DNA from: Carposina sasakii
Taxonomy: Eukaryota; Arthropoda; Insecta; Lepidoptera; Carposinidae
Assembly: GCA_014607495.2 (NCBI GenBank)
Contig: CP053161.1
Coordinates: 4,101,115 to 4,165,114, forward strand
DNA: 64,000 nucleotides
Reading direction: 5' to 3'
Shown: one piece after another, positions 46,677-57,697 of the stretch
Position numbering within the stretch: position 1 is the stretch's first letter
Layout of the letters: each line of letters opens with the position of its first letter
Made by a program: the position numbers and the translations under genes
Notes under the pieces: generated by a model
The model's input: the letters and a program-made list of their open reading frames with translations, nothing else
What the model was told of the DNA's origin: nothing
Database searches by the model: none

Positions 46677-46925
46677 ATCATCACCATCAGCCTATTGCAG
46701 TCCACTGCTGGACGTAGGCCTCCCCCAGGGCACGCCATAAAACTGCCATGAGGGGTATTTGCCCATAGTTACCACGCTGGGCAGGCGGGTTGGTGACCGC
46801 AGTTTGTATTTCGGACTATGTTGTCAACACAAGGGAGGCGCTGCTGCCCACCTCCCGGAAACCCTTAATCGCCTCGTACGATACCCGCGGGCAGACATGT
46901 GGTACGAATTCTACTCTGCCGGCAC
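46677..46925 (-). mobile_element. 3' end of non-LTR element (GTCCAGCAGTGGACTGCAAT family)
   Basis: ATCATCACCATCAGCCTATT at the left is the tail. The body follows with GGCCTCCCCCAGGGCACGCC, the GGGCAGGCGGGTTGGTGACC stretch and CCCACCTCCCGGAAACCC. It is the longest copy of this family here and abuts a CATACATATAATCACGCC repeat at 46936. Confidence 0.7.
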
Positions 46926-46935
46926 CACGCGGCCA

Positions 46936-47000
46936 ATCATACATATAATCACGCCTTTATCCTTTACGGGATAGGCAGAGCACCAAGGGCCGATAGAACT
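46936..47000 (+). mobile_element. Family E repeat fragment
   Basis: CATACATATAATCACGCCTT, CTTTACGGGATAGGCAGAGC, ACCAAGGGCCGATAGAAC, joined directly to the non-LTR end at 46677..46925. Confidence 0.65.
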
Positions 47001-47860
47001 CTTAATAAGCCATACAATTTGCTGTTACACCAATATCACGTTAAACGTGTGTTTTACTTTCGCAGTTTTATAATAATAACACCATTAGCTACTCTCCGCT
47101 TAATTGTACAAACGGAATAAGTGATGCCCAAGCTGAAAATTTACATTAAGCATGGTCTGAGTTTAAGATCAGAGTAAATTATGTCGAGGCATCCCACGAC
47201 CACGACCGAAGGGCTGGCCAGTACTTTGGACAAAGGATTAGCCTCGATATCTAGCGGGGCAATGCGGCCAGCCTTTTGGCCACGTTCCCAGCGGTGGAGG
47301 AGTTGCAGGCAATTTTCTACTTGTATTTCGTATATATTATTATCAACCTAACTATGTAAATTACCAATAAATAAAATTTTTAATCATAATTGTCGTTGTT
47401 TGGAGCTTTTCTCCACCTAATATTAGGTAAATTACCTATTTAATATTAAAAAAATGAATTCTACTTCCCTATTCAGTAATCGTATTACCATTTCGTTATT
47501 CTAATGGATCGCTATCTATCCAAACAACTCTGCTCTAAGTAGGCTCTAATATGGCAATGATGTGCAACTTTTGTATGGCCGAGTCTAGTTACCAACAAAT
47601 TACTGTCCTGGCCAGTAAGTGGATTCCATGGGTTCACACGAGTTTGGAATTCCTTTCGTTATTTAGAATATAAGTATGATAAAATTACAGTTAACGTTTA
47701 TTTATTTTAGAAGCTGATACTATACATATGTACCTATATGTTAGGCGTCAAATAATAACATACCGTAAATATGCATATAGCTGTTTTCCTAAAATGAGGA
47801 AAGCAGATTAGAACCTATTAGAAAGATTGCAAAAAGTTAGTCTAATATTTACGAGTAGTC
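47001..47860. other. No intact gene; possible retroelement scrap
   Basis: 47180..47310 (CGACCGAAGGGCTGGCCAGT, GCGGCCAGCCTTTTGGCCAC) has coding-like composition and is followed by AATAAATAAAA, which could be a retroelement 3' end. I cannot place it in a family. Confidence 0.35.
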
Positions 47861-47861
47861 A

Positions 47862-48025
47862 AGTCGTCGTCAGCCTATTGCAGTCCACTGCTGGACGTAG
47901 GCCTCCCCCAGTGTACGCAACATGGCTCGATCTCCCGTTTTTGCCATCCAGTCACTACCAGCCGTCCTCTTTAAGTCATCGGTCCATCTGGCCGGAGGGC
48001 GCCACACGCTACGCTTGTTACAAGT
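47862..48025 (-). mobile_element. 3' end of non-LTR element (GTCCAGCAGTGGACTGCAAT family)
   Basis: CAGCCTATTGCAGTCCACTG, then CTGGACGTAGGCCTCCCCCA, diverging after about 60 bp into a related downstream region (CCAGTCACTACCAGCCGTCC). The body differs from the 46.7-kb copy, so it may be a sister family that shares the 3' end. Confidence 0.6.
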
Positions 48026-48137
48026 AAGTTTTTAAAATGATGCACGTTTTATACAAATATGACTGGTCTTCTCGTAGAATTATCAATTGGAGTTATACTT
48101 GACTTGGTAATTGTACGTAGGTACGTACGAGTAATAC

Positions 48138-48527
48138 AAATTTTATTTTTAAGTCACTATCTAAGGCAGTGGTTCCCAAAGTGGTCTATGTGGACCCCCA
48201 GGGGTCCACAAGGGAGACTCGATGGGGGTCTACGTTGGCGTGAAAAAATGGGATTTCACAATTAATTTGTATGTGTTGTAAGTATGTAGGGGGTCCACCA
48301 GAACCAGTTAACTTTTGTAAGGGGTCTATGAAAAAATGAAAGTTTGGGTACTCCTGATCTAAGGCCTAATTAAACGAACCAAATTATTTTTTTCTTGAAA
48401 ATATGAAAAAAAATGTCGGTAAATTTTGGAATTTTCCTGCGAAAATTTTCAGTGTTTTCCACCTCAGAATCATAGTCTGAAGTCATGGTATCAATATTTG
48501 CCTGGCTGTCCCAAACACTCTGTATAG
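48138..48527. mobile_element. Family M repeat interrupted by a hAT MITE
   Basis: TTTTATTTTTAAGTCACTAT, then the hAT insertion 48167..48356, then CTAATTAAACGAACC to AACACTCTGTATA. It serves as the occupied-site partner of the copy at 127..316. Confidence 0.75.
48167..48356. mobile_element. hAT-type MITE with 8-bp target duplication ATCTAAGG
   Basis: Starts CAGTGGTTCCCAAAGTGG and ends TTTGGGTACTCCTG, imperfect terminal inverted repeats of the common hAT form. ATCTAAGG flanks both sides (48159..48166 and 48357..48364). The paralogous empty site with a single ATCTAAGG is at 148..155. 190 bp, no coding. Confidence 0.9.
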
Positions 48528-48949
48528 CTCCTACAGATTGGCTTATTGCGTAAAAACGGTTCACCTTTCAAATACCTTTAAAAAATCTCGAAATTGATTC
48601 GTCAAAGCCACAATTAGCCGGGCACAGATTAACAAACAATGTCCTGTCGTCATCGCCAGCGCGGTGACTCGGCAGAACCCGCGGCGCCGGCGCAGGCGCA
48701 GACCGTCATTATTAGTAATGGCTGGCTCGAGACAGTTCCCACTGGTCTCATCTCAACGAGGGTTTGTAATGGAAAATAGAAAAAACTTTGATACTTGAGT
48801 TGTTAAAAGATATACATTATTAATTTTCATTAAGAAAGAGGATTAAGGTACTAATTAAGAGATTTCTCTGAAAATAGGAACTATTGTTACAATTTCATGG
48901 ACTAGGTACGTAATTTGTTCTTTCTTGTGTTACTTCAATACATGTACAC
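48528..48949. other. Unique sequence with GC-rich core
   Basis: 48640..48760 holds GCGGCGCCGGCGCAGGCGCA and GGCTGGCTCGAGACAGTTCC. No ORF. It stands out from AT-rich surroundings and is a plausible regulatory core. Confidence 0.4.
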
Positions 48950-49032
48950 ACGGCTTTTTCAAAACGGGGTAGTTAGAACTACAGCTTCACAAAGGAAATA
49001 TCACAGCCACGATTAGAATACCGGGGACAGAA
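48950..49032 (+). mobile_element. Family K fragment
   Basis: CACGGCTTTTTCAAAACGGG, AGAACTACAGCTTCACAAAG, ATATCACAGCCACGATTAG. It aligns by eye with 40325..40410. Confidence 0.5.
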
Positions 49033-49161
49033 GTACCTACCTAAATGATGAGTGTCTTTATGTTCTTAAATTTATTTTTACAGAAACTAAGTAGTTACCT
49101 ATGTATCTACCTATATACTGTTTAACTTTCTTCTTCAACTAATAGAGATCACACACACAGC

Positions 49162-49181
49162 GATGATGATGATGATGATGA
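49162..49181. repeat. (GAT)n microsatellite
   Basis: Six to seven GAT units. It may be the tail of a lost RTE copy or a simple microsatellite. Confidence 0.85.
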
Positions 49182-50189
49182 GTTAGATTTAGAGACGACA
49201 TTTAAATTGAAAGTGTTGAGATCAATAATCAAATTCATATACTTAGGTGCATAAATGTAGAGATAAATAACGCTTTTATGTTGGATTAAAAGAACGTTCT
49301 TATGAGTCAACAGGAAATTAGTATGTTGAAGTGAAATGCCCTCAATTTTGAACCTAAAAACTGTGTTTGAATATTGTTCGTTCCTGGGAAGTTTAGACAC
49401 TGATGCAAAAGTTAACATAATGATATAAAGTAACTTTGTTGACAATTTCTCTGTAGAGGCCGGTGTAACACTCTATAGATATTGCTGGTTTTCGGGGCGA
49501 GTCTCGGGACAGTTCCAAACACACCAAAAACCTTCTCTAAGGAGATACTCGTAGCTAGAGGCTCTCGAGCTTGCGCTTGAGGCATGTAATAATTTCCATC
49601 TACAACCAGACATTACAAGCAATCAGAGAACTGCAACAGCCCGCGAATCGGTTCTGACACAGCTTGTCAGAAATGTAACAACATTTTTATTCCAAATAAT
49701 TTCTCGATCGATACGATCTCGATCGATTCAAGATGGCCGACTGTCAGACCGTGCTCAATGGAACTCAGCGGGAACCGTGGAATATGTATTAATATAGAAA
49801 GATATTCTGTCTAATAAACTTAGAGATGTAAGAATAATGTAATGTTTCTCTTCTTTTGATCGCAGTCGGTACTGGTGATACTGTTAGAGCCACAGAGCCA
49901 CGAAAAGGATTTAATGACAACCATGACGGTTGACGGTACCAATGCTCAGTTATATCAAGGTTTAGACGTGGCAAGAGTAAGATTAGTTTATATATTTGAC
50001 TATAGAACATCTACAGTGTCACCTATAGTCAAAGATATCTTTGGTAGGTACTTTACCAATGCGCAATGACAAAAAATATTTTCCAGTAAAAGTCATATGG
50101 AATCACACAAAGAGTCAATGATGGATGAGGATGATACATTGATGACAGCATTCAAAAGCTAAATGGCCAAAACCAAAAGGTCCTATTTA
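49182..50189. other. No gene seen
   Basis: 49680..49760 has CTCGATCGATACGATCTCGA and ATCGATTCAAGATGGCCGAC. The remainder is AT-rich with chance ORFs. Confidence 0.4.
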
Positions 50190-50221
50190 CAAAAGTCGGT
50201 ATAATCCTATACCGACTTTTG
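50190..50221. repeat. Perfect 14-bp hairpin
   Basis: CAAAAGTCGGTATA and TATACCGACTTTTG separated by ATCC. It lies in otherwise unique DNA with no repeat around it. Confidence 0.85.
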
Positions 50222-51009
50222 ATATAAGTATTTCTTTAAAAAATCTTTTTAAACGCAAAGTACACTTATCGCCAACCAACTTGCAGATTATCTCGTATTC
50301 AGATTTAGAAAAGTGGTTAACTTTCATTCTCTTTATTTGGCTGTGATAAAAGTTTATTTCTAGAGTTTAGGCATCTGTCACATTATATACCATTTATCTC
50401 AGCGATAGATTTTTAGACTTGATACAGTTGATCTACTGGTAGAAGATGAAGCTTTGTTTGCAAACGCAGTCTACTAACCTCAAATATCTCAGATCATTAT
50501 CAACTTTGTTCTTGTGGGGGTCTGGCGTTCTGTATCACGGGCTAATTTCAGCCTACTTCAGGCGCCAGTCCTTGCACGATGTCTGTGTTTAAGTATGCTA
50601 AAATGTTATTGTGTGGGGAAATTAAATAAAGTTATTATTATTAGCTTTATTACCATCGCCCATCAAAAATTCGCCGGCATTGTGACTGTATCCCATCTCA
50701 GGATCTGTACCAGGTCGAAGCACAAGCATGTGGTTGGTCCATCAGCTGTCAGGGCCGCTGTTGGCGCCGTAGCCTGTAAGTACTGATCGCACGATACACT
50801 ATTAGAAATCCAGCGCGCCCCGTGAGACTTGTACACTCGTTCACGTTGGGAACGTGTTACACCGTTGTGTAATCGTACATTAGATAATATAGTGATTTCA
50901 AATAGTTACACAGAGAATGTACAAAGGCGAGCTTATCTCTTCAAGAGATTTCTTCCAGAAAACTCAAAACACATTTTGTCAAACACACAAGTTTCTACAA
51001 ATGATCGCT
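50222..51009. other. No gene recognised
   Basis: 50514..50786 is open for 90 aa with a coding-like 3' half (CGAAGCACAAGCATGTGGTT) and a donor-like CTGTAAGT at its end, but I recognise no domain and see no matching exon. Confidence 0.35.
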
Positions 51010-51112
51010 TTATTCACACACGGCTGTCCTGAAATGGTGCAGCCAGAACTGCAGGATCATTAAGGGGATCTCACAGCCACGTAAAAGATGAATGACAAGT
51101 TGCTGAACCTAA
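51010..51112 (+). mobile_element. Family K fragment
   Basis: CACACACGGCTGTCCTGAAA, CCAGAACTGCAGGATCATTA, GATCTCACAGCCACGTAAAA, GACAAGTTGCTGAAC. Confidence 0.55.
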
Positions 51113-51224
51113 TTTGAAGGAAATTTATTTTACTCTGAATAAGTAGTCTTTTACTAAACGTTTATGGGACTATACTATGTGACAAATAAGGTTTCTCTTG
51201 AAAATAAGATCTCCCGACCGTATT

Positions 51225-51545
51225 TCGGCCAAGGCGACCAATCTCTACGGAGATTGGCCAGGTACGCAGGAGATATTATAGTGCACAAGTGTGTGCGCAA
51301 ACACAGATGCACTCTCTATTCCCTCACTCTCATAGTCCGATGGGACGGAAAACTGACACGACCGGAGAGAGATCCGGCGCAGGACCAACGGTTTTACGTG
51401 CTTTCCGAGGCACGAGCTAAGTGACAATTTTGCAACATTAAAATCCGTACATGAAATAAATTAATTGGTACAGGCCCGTGACTGGGATCGAACTTACGCC
51501 TCCTGCTTGGAAGGTGCACGTCTTATCCACTGGGCTATCACCACA
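51225..51545 (-). mobile_element. Composite tRNA-headed SINE-like repeat
   Basis: The minus-strand head reads GATAGCCCAGTGGATAAGAC and GTAAGTTCGATCCCAGTCAC (A and B boxes). The body to the left includes CTTTCCGAGGCACGAGC and TGGCCAGGTACGCAGGAGAT, a block I know to be common in moth genomes. The 51164..51424 ORF comes from this repeat. Confidence 0.6.
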
Positions 51546-52177
51546 TGAAATGTGTAATAAGTAATAATAACCATTGAGTTCTTACTTAATGCGCATAGTA
51601 CATTATACTTCAATGGTAATAACATTCGATTTTGGTAAATTTTAAGAAAGATATGCGTCAATAAGTAGGTAAATAAAATATTCAGAAAACCGTTTAGCAC
51701 ATTTCGCAGCAGAAACTTTCTAAGATCCGCCAATAAAAGGTCAAAACATTACCAATATGACCTTTAAACATCTCAAACGGTTTAAAAGACGTGAAAGTGA
51801 CACTCCACTAGATACCGTGGACGTAATGCGTTTTAATCCTCTTAAGAACTAAATGCTCCTTACAATACTAAGTGACTGTAAAACAGATACTTACTTGGTA
51901 ATAACTGGTTTCAATTACATACTCTGTTACGATAAAGTTTTCCGCGGCGGCGCTAGAGTCTTTACATCAGCCGTAGTTTTTAATAGGGAAATAGTTATTA
52001 TCATATTTCCTGATAGGTATTAGTTTTTTTAGTTAACTTGTACATCTACCTAATTGTATTGCGTGAAAAAGTCTTGATAGATTAAGTAGTAAACGCTAAA
52101 GAGACCTAGCTTAATGTTGTGTCGATTGTTCTGGTTGACAGTGGATGCGTCCAAATCTATCTATATACATATACATA

Positions 52178-52485
52178 TATGTAATAAAAATGTAACGGAT
52201 CGCTGTCTGTACATGGAAGATATATGTGAAAAAATATTATAGAAGACCTTTATCAACGCAATAGTATCCAAAACAATGATTTTTGGAATTTTTGTCTGTT
52301 TATGCGTTTGTGCACGCTAATCTCAGAAACGGCTGAACCGATTTCGATGCAGTTTTCAGGAATATATTGTGACAGGTCCCACTTAACATATACTTTTATC
52401 CCGGGAAAATGTTTTTATCCCGGATAATTTCGACATTTTATTATTTCTGTAGTTCACGCGGACGCGTGTCGCGGGCGTCCACTAG
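52178..52485 (-). mobile_element. Family D repeat, complete, minus strand
   Basis: Tail ATATGTAATAAAAATGTAAC preceded by an ATACATATACATATAT run; head TCGCGGGCGTCCACTAGT. The adjacent simple-sequence run supports retroposition-like tail growth. Confidence 0.85.
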
Positions 52486-53294
52486 TTTATAAGTATTTTT
52501 CAAAGGAAATGTAATGGTGGAACAACTGCCTTCCTATATTCCGGATTTATCTCGTATTTATCCTGAAGGATAAATATTGATTCTGCTTTTTCTAAGACTT
52601 TATCAAAATATATCTGACCATTAGAAAATTCGAAATATTGAAGTTACACTGAAATTAATCTATATTTACGCGGACTGGACAAAGGATGACTTTTTATACA
52701 ACAAACAGGATAAGAAAAACTTCCCAACATACCTATCCAAAATCCTCTTGCCTGATTATAGTACATAACTTAAAATTGTTCTCATGTACTTCGGATCCGG
52801 GTTTACCACCAAACTTGCATGCTTGTTTGACGATTACCTACTTCTAATAAATTCACACTGGATGCTGATGGTACAGGTATCTCCCCCTATCACATTACAA
52901 CTTCTCAGGTACTATTAAAAGGCTTTCTAAATCCCATTAAAAACCTTCTCTTCAATTAGTACCTGTAACAATCAAAAGAGTAAACAAAGTCTTCAACAAA
53001 AGTCTCCACAAAAAACAAGACATCGATAGTTAAAAAAGAAACGATTCAATGTCTAAAAACAAACATCGATAAGTCTGATAGACTGTATATGGAAATCGAT
53101 ATTAAAACTCATTCGATATTAAAACCTGATCGATCTAAAACTGCAACTCATTGGCCAGTGATCAGTTTTTTTGACGTCTATCTTACATGTTTAAAACGAA
53201 AAGAAAAACATTTTGTGAAACTTCTCCGTTCTGTATGTGATATGAGACCTTTTAAAAGAGTTATAAATATAGATGCAGTGCAAAATTGGGTAGA
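52486..53294. other. No gene seen
   Basis: AT-rich. The 53089..53337 ORF is unremarkable and overlaps a family K fragment. Confidence 0.4.
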
Positions 53295-53408
53295 CAGATC
53301 TGCAGGATCACGAAACAGAGCATACAGCCATAAATAGCGGGTCAGATATAGTTATACTTTTATGATATGCACGAAAGGAGATAATATGCCACTGATGTAT
53401 TCTAGATC
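53295..53408 (+). mobile_element. Family K fragment
   Basis: GATCTGCAGGATCACGAAAC, GCATACAGCCATAAATAGCG, ATATGCACGAAAGGAGATAA, CACTGATGTATTCTAGATCA. Confidence 0.5.
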
Positions 53409-53409
53409 A

Positions 53410-54179
53410 GCACAAGACTTAATCAGCCTACCAGTGAGATTTTCTGAAACCTTGATATCTTAAAAAACATAAGTCTGAGATATTTAAAACCCACATAGTT
53501 GAATCGACATCAACCAGTGCACCTGTCACAGAACCGCAGAATCCCAATCGATTTCTCGCAACTCTCTCGATACCAGACTCGATATCTCAGCATGCCGTAA
53601 TTATGTTGTTAATAACTACAAAGCCTCGATCGAAATCAATCGGCTCTGACGTCTGACGTTTCAATCAACATCGCATTGTTTGTATTGTGTTTAATATGTA
53701 TAGATCGTGTTACCGATATACCGTGCTTTTTTGTGCCACTATTGTGAGATGACGTTGGCTTTTTGTTTCTGTGGGCGGTCAGTGAATATGTAGGCACAGA
53801 AGGTCAATATGCTCTTAGGTAAGTTTATTTACCTACGCTCTGATTTGACTTGACGCTTCAGTTTTCAACTCTTATGCAAAGAACAGCGTAATAAATGATA
53901 ATGAAGTGACCTTTTCATGATAAGAGGTTTCTAATAGGTACATCGAGATTATATCTGAAAGTCCTTATTTTCTTAGAAACACATCTGGCAAGTGTAGACA
54001 AGGGTTGCCCTTCTGAAAATCGGATCCATACAAAATATGTAATTTATTTATATAAATACCGTATTAAATACCGTGTTTTAATTTTTTTAAGTTACGCAGT
54101 ATAACTTAATTTTTATGTTCAAACCAATCTAGTACTTACTCTGTTTTAGTAATACGTATTTATTATGTAAGAACTTGCT
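53410..54179. other. Unique sequence, possible regulatory part
   Basis: 53500..53780 is mixed-composition, with CGTAATTATGTTGTTAATAA, CATCGCATTGTTTGTATTGT (Sox-like) and CTGTGGGCGGTCAGTG (Ci/Gli-like). No ORF or repeat. Confidence 0.35.
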
Positions 54180-54460
54180 CTACTATCACATTATCACAGC
54201 TTACTCTATGGCAAGGGTCGTGGGCGCCACGAAACCCGTCTATTGAGCTATCTATCGAGTGATTTGTTATGAAATATTAGGCAGATGAATTTGTCTGCGC
54301 AATCAATAGAGTAATTACTCCGTAGGTAATCAACGGTGTTCTTTGTTTGTAGCTAATTGAGGTGGCAGCTTTGTGCCTCGGCTCATCTGTGGCCACTGAA
54401 ATCCTATTAATTTTGGTTCGTACTTACATTGGACATTGTGATTGAGGATTAGGTATGCTG
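54180..54460. promoter_or_regulatory. Candidate cis-regulatory element with palindromic homeodomain site
   Basis: Non-repeat sequence with GAGTAATTACTC, a perfect palindromic homeodomain site, at 54309..54320, preceded by AATCAATA and followed by AGCTAATTGAGG and CCTATTAATTTTGG. Its composition is more complex than that of the neighbours. Function inferred. Confidence 0.3.
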
Positions 54461-54683
54461 TAGTTCTTTTGTTTTATTAGGTCGAGTGACATTTTTAGTA
54501 TATCATCTTTACCAATCTTGTCGATTAGAGACTAACCTCGGACTTGATAAACGAAGGTGTTTACTTACCTGAATATAATGATATATTATTTTTCCTGGTT
54601 ACTACTATTCTCGTCAAAGTCAAAGATTAAATAGAATATCCAAACCTGAAAGTATACGAGTGTAACAAAGAGTCTTATTTTTT

Positions 54684-54972
54684 ACTAGTGGACGCCCGCG
54701 ACTCCGTCCGCGTGGATTTCGGAAAAAAATAAAAAGTTACCTATATGTTAAGTGGGACCTGTCATAATATATTCCTAAAAATGCATCGAAATCGGTTCAG
54801 CCGTTTCTGAGATTAGCGTGCACAAACGCACAGACAAACAAGACAAACAGACAAAAATTCAAAAAATCATCCTTTTGGATACTATTGCGTTGATAAAGGT
54901 CTCCTATAATATTTTTTCATATACATATCTGCCATATACAGACAGCGATCCGTTACATTTTTATTATATGTA
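54684..54972 (+). mobile_element. Family D repeat, slightly deleted
   Basis: ACTAGTGGACGCCCGCGACT to GATCCGTTACATTTTTATTA. It lacks the AAATGTCGAAATTATC block found in other copies. Confidence 0.85.
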
Positions 54973-55421
54973 CCTATAGATAGAAGATGAGGATGAGGAG
55001 AGGATTTTAGTAGCTAACTGACTCGCAAGATGTCGCGGTACGGTCCACCTCGGTCAAATTTTTTCAGAGGGTAAAGTTGATGCTGTCTTCTCTAAAAGTT
55101 AATCAAGATAGAGACGTCAACGTCAACTTTATCCTTCTTATAGGCTATCTGACCATTGGAAAAATCGGCTTTTAAAGAATATCATTTAATATTCAATACC
55201 CGTCACATTTTACATTAATGTGCGATCGATTAACGCTACACCATTATAACATCAATAAGTTTTAATTTAACTTAATAAATAAAATGTACGGTTTTATCTA
55301 GCAGGTGTAAAACGGTTGTCTAATTGGGCTAGAGCTAATATTTAACTTCCGAAGACATTACGTGGACACGTGTAATGTCACAGGTTTGGTCTAGAGTCTA
55401 GACTAGGCTCGAGCTACACAT

Positions 55422-55581
55422 GGGCGTTTTTTCACTAGACGACAACGACACGACCACGGCTTTTTTGGCAGCAAAAAGTAGTATGGCTCATTTTTCCACA
55501 AGACGACACGATCACGACCCCCATATTAGATGACAAAATGTAGAGGTCGTTGTCGTGTCGTGCAGTGAAAAAAAAAACGCC
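55422..55581. mobile_element. Family G MITE, second copy
   Basis: GGGCGTTTTTTCACTAGACG to TGAAAAAAAAAACGCC, with CGACACGACCACGGCTTTTT in the left arm and its partner GGTCGTTGTCGTGTCG in the right. Confidence 0.75.
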
Positions 55582-55639
55582 TAATAGAAATTAAGAAAAA
55601 TGACGTCACACACATGTAAATAGTACGTGATATCATGAA

Positions 55640-55772
55640 GGAGGTCCTATATACATGTTTAGATTAGCGGAGCCAGATGTAAATTATCAGTGACAAGTTG
55701 TCAACTCTTCCTTGTTCGACTCTTACAACATGCACGGAAGGAGATGCAGCTAATCTATTCTAGTATATAGAG
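55640..55772 (+). mobile_element. Family K fragment
   Basis: AGTGACAAGTTGTCAACTCT, ACAACATGCACGGAAGGAGA, TGCAGCTAATCTATTCTAGT, ending where a family A MITE begins. Confidence 0.55.
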
Positions 55773-55776
55773 TGTA

Positions 55777-56029
55777 ACAGAAAGGGTATGTTAAGCGAAA
55801 AGATATGTAAATAGCCCACTATAGAAAACCTATTTCCAAAATTTTAGACTCGATTTCACATGTTTATTTTTCAAGATTGTATGAACATTCCAGAGTTGTT
55901 TAAGAATTCTCCATACTATCTGGAAAAATAAACATGGGATTTCGAGTCTAAAATTTTGTGGGTAGGTTCCTTTTAGTGGGCTATTAACATAGCCTTTCGC
56001 TTAACATACCCTTTTTGTTACACCCTGTA
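55777..56029. mobile_element. Family A fold-back MITE, complete
   Basis: Starts TAGAGTGTAACAGAAAGGGT (terminal bases mutated) and ends TTTTTGTTACACCCTGT. It has the same inverted halves as the 17.1-kb copy. Confidence 0.85.
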
Positions 56030-56119
56030 GATAGGCGTCAGCATTTATTTCTGCAATTTATAGTAAAGAAGAATAGATTTATACTAAAGAAAGGTCAGGT
56101 CAAGAGTATGCATGAAGCA

Positions 56120-56238
56120 TATCATGAAAGTAGATGAAGCGAAAGAGGTGTGTCAGGATCGTAGCAAATGGAGATCCGTCATCTCTGCCTACCCCTCCGG
56201 GAAAGAGGCGTGATTATTATATATGAATGTTATGTATG
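56120..56238 (-). mobile_element. Family E-like repeat fragment
   Basis: TCTGCCTACCCCTCCGGGAA, AGAGGCGTGATTATTATATA, then TGTTATGTATGTAT. The body upstream (GTGTCAGGATCGTAGCAAAT) differs from other copies. Confidence 0.5.
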
Positions 56239-56239
56239 T

Positions 56240-57004
56240 ATTTATAGTAATGACATCCTTTATCTTCATAGATGAAGTGATAAGGCAGCTCAGGTGTTAA
56301 TTGTAGTTTGTAGGTACAGGTGTCATATAAGACTAATTGTGTGCTTGTATGTCACTTTAACTGCGTTTTTAATTGTGTAAATATAGTCTCCGGCTTTCTC
56401 GTCTAAAAACAAGTACATAGACTAAACGTGGAAAGTTAATCAGGCCATAATTGTATTCCGAGGTTTAAAATAACATTGTGTAAGGATAATTTCTGAGTTT
56501 AAAGTCGGAGTATGTTTGGACTAAGATTCAAGACAGATTGTTGGCATACGACAATCGATTAGAATAAAATTTTTAAAAAATGTACTAATTCGTGATGAAG
56601 AGTTAGGACGGAAGAAGAAGTCATATGTAAATGCAAAACCACTCTAAAACAGCCACTGAATTTACCCAAAGTAGCTATTATTAAGCAATTAACGTCCATC
56701 CCAGTCATCAAAGCTTAATCCCCAAATGACCGAGTTTTAATTTCGCAACAGAAAAAAACCCGTTCAAGGCACCTGACACCGGACAGCGACAAAAACCTGC
56801 AACCGTTATGAATTACAATCTAATGACTCCTTCGATTTATAAAAGGTATTAAAAAAAATAATAAACACGCGTCGTGGCCACATGCCACATGGCGACCGTG
56901 ACTTGCAAGTTTTGAAAGCTTTCATGGCTGCCAGTCTGCGGTCTAAATATTGGATAGCTTTTATTGAAGTTTTACTAAATATTGAACTATGCTTGACTAC
57001 AATG
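56240..57004. other. No gene seen
   Basis: AT-rich unique sequence with chance ORFs only. Confidence 0.4.
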
Positions 57005-57185
57005 CATCCGCTGCATCTCCTTCCATGCATGTCGTAGGCCAAGGAACTTAGGGGCGTTTTCTCAGATACACGCGGCTGTGTGCTCGAAAGGATTAGTGCC
57101 GTTCGTCCCACCAGGCTTCGTCCCACCAGTGGGACGAACGGGAAAAAAATGGGGTGGCCATTACTATCGTAAATTATAGAGGACA
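57005..57185 (-). mobile_element. Family K copy, minus strand, with a small palindrome
   Basis: CCGCTGCATCTCCTTCCATG, CATGTCGTAGGCCAAGGAAC, CACGCGGCTGTGTG. At 57100..57140 it holds a perfect 12-bp inverted repeat (CGTTCGTCCCAC and GTGGGACGAACG). The 56806..57186 minus ORF overlaps it. Confidence 0.5.
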
Positions 57186-57697
57186 TCCCACAGGCACGAA
57201 AATCATTTGAGTTTTTTTTTCTTTCTAATATCTAAGATTGTTATTGTTACTTTACATTGAAAAATTAAGAGAAAAACTATCTTAGATTTTTAAATTCAAG
57301 TAGAAATTAATGATGACTTTAAAAAGAGAAACCCAAAGTAATATTAAAAATTACTGACAACATTAGTTTTTTACATTACGGATGGAGGCGTACTCCGTTA
57401 AGTGCACATGTCGTGGGGCGAGTGTGGAAGTGGGCATAAAAACAAGCCCACAGCCCACTGATGGACGAATATTAAACGTAGGTATTCATTATTAATATAT
57501 TCACGGAGTAAACAAATAGGCATCCCTTTGTATTTGGCCTTTTATGTTAATGACTGAAGAGATTATATTGTCTTTTTTATTACGATCTATTATTTAATTT
57601 TTCTATCTTATTAATCTATACCATAACAAATTTTTTAATTTAGTTAATCAATTCGTACATTCTCATACAGGTTTTAGATAATTTGATATAAGTATAT

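Noticed and set aside
50514..50786. 90-aa ORF ending in a splice-donor-like CTGTAAGT
   Set aside because: No domain and no partner exon visible. Kept only as a note.
51164..51424. 86-aa plus-strand ORF with coding-like composition
   Set aside because: Part of a repeat with a tRNA-like head at 51470..51545. No host protein family recognised.
56806..57186. 126-aa minus-strand ORF
   Set aside because: Overlaps a family K repeat and a small palindrome, with no conserved motif.
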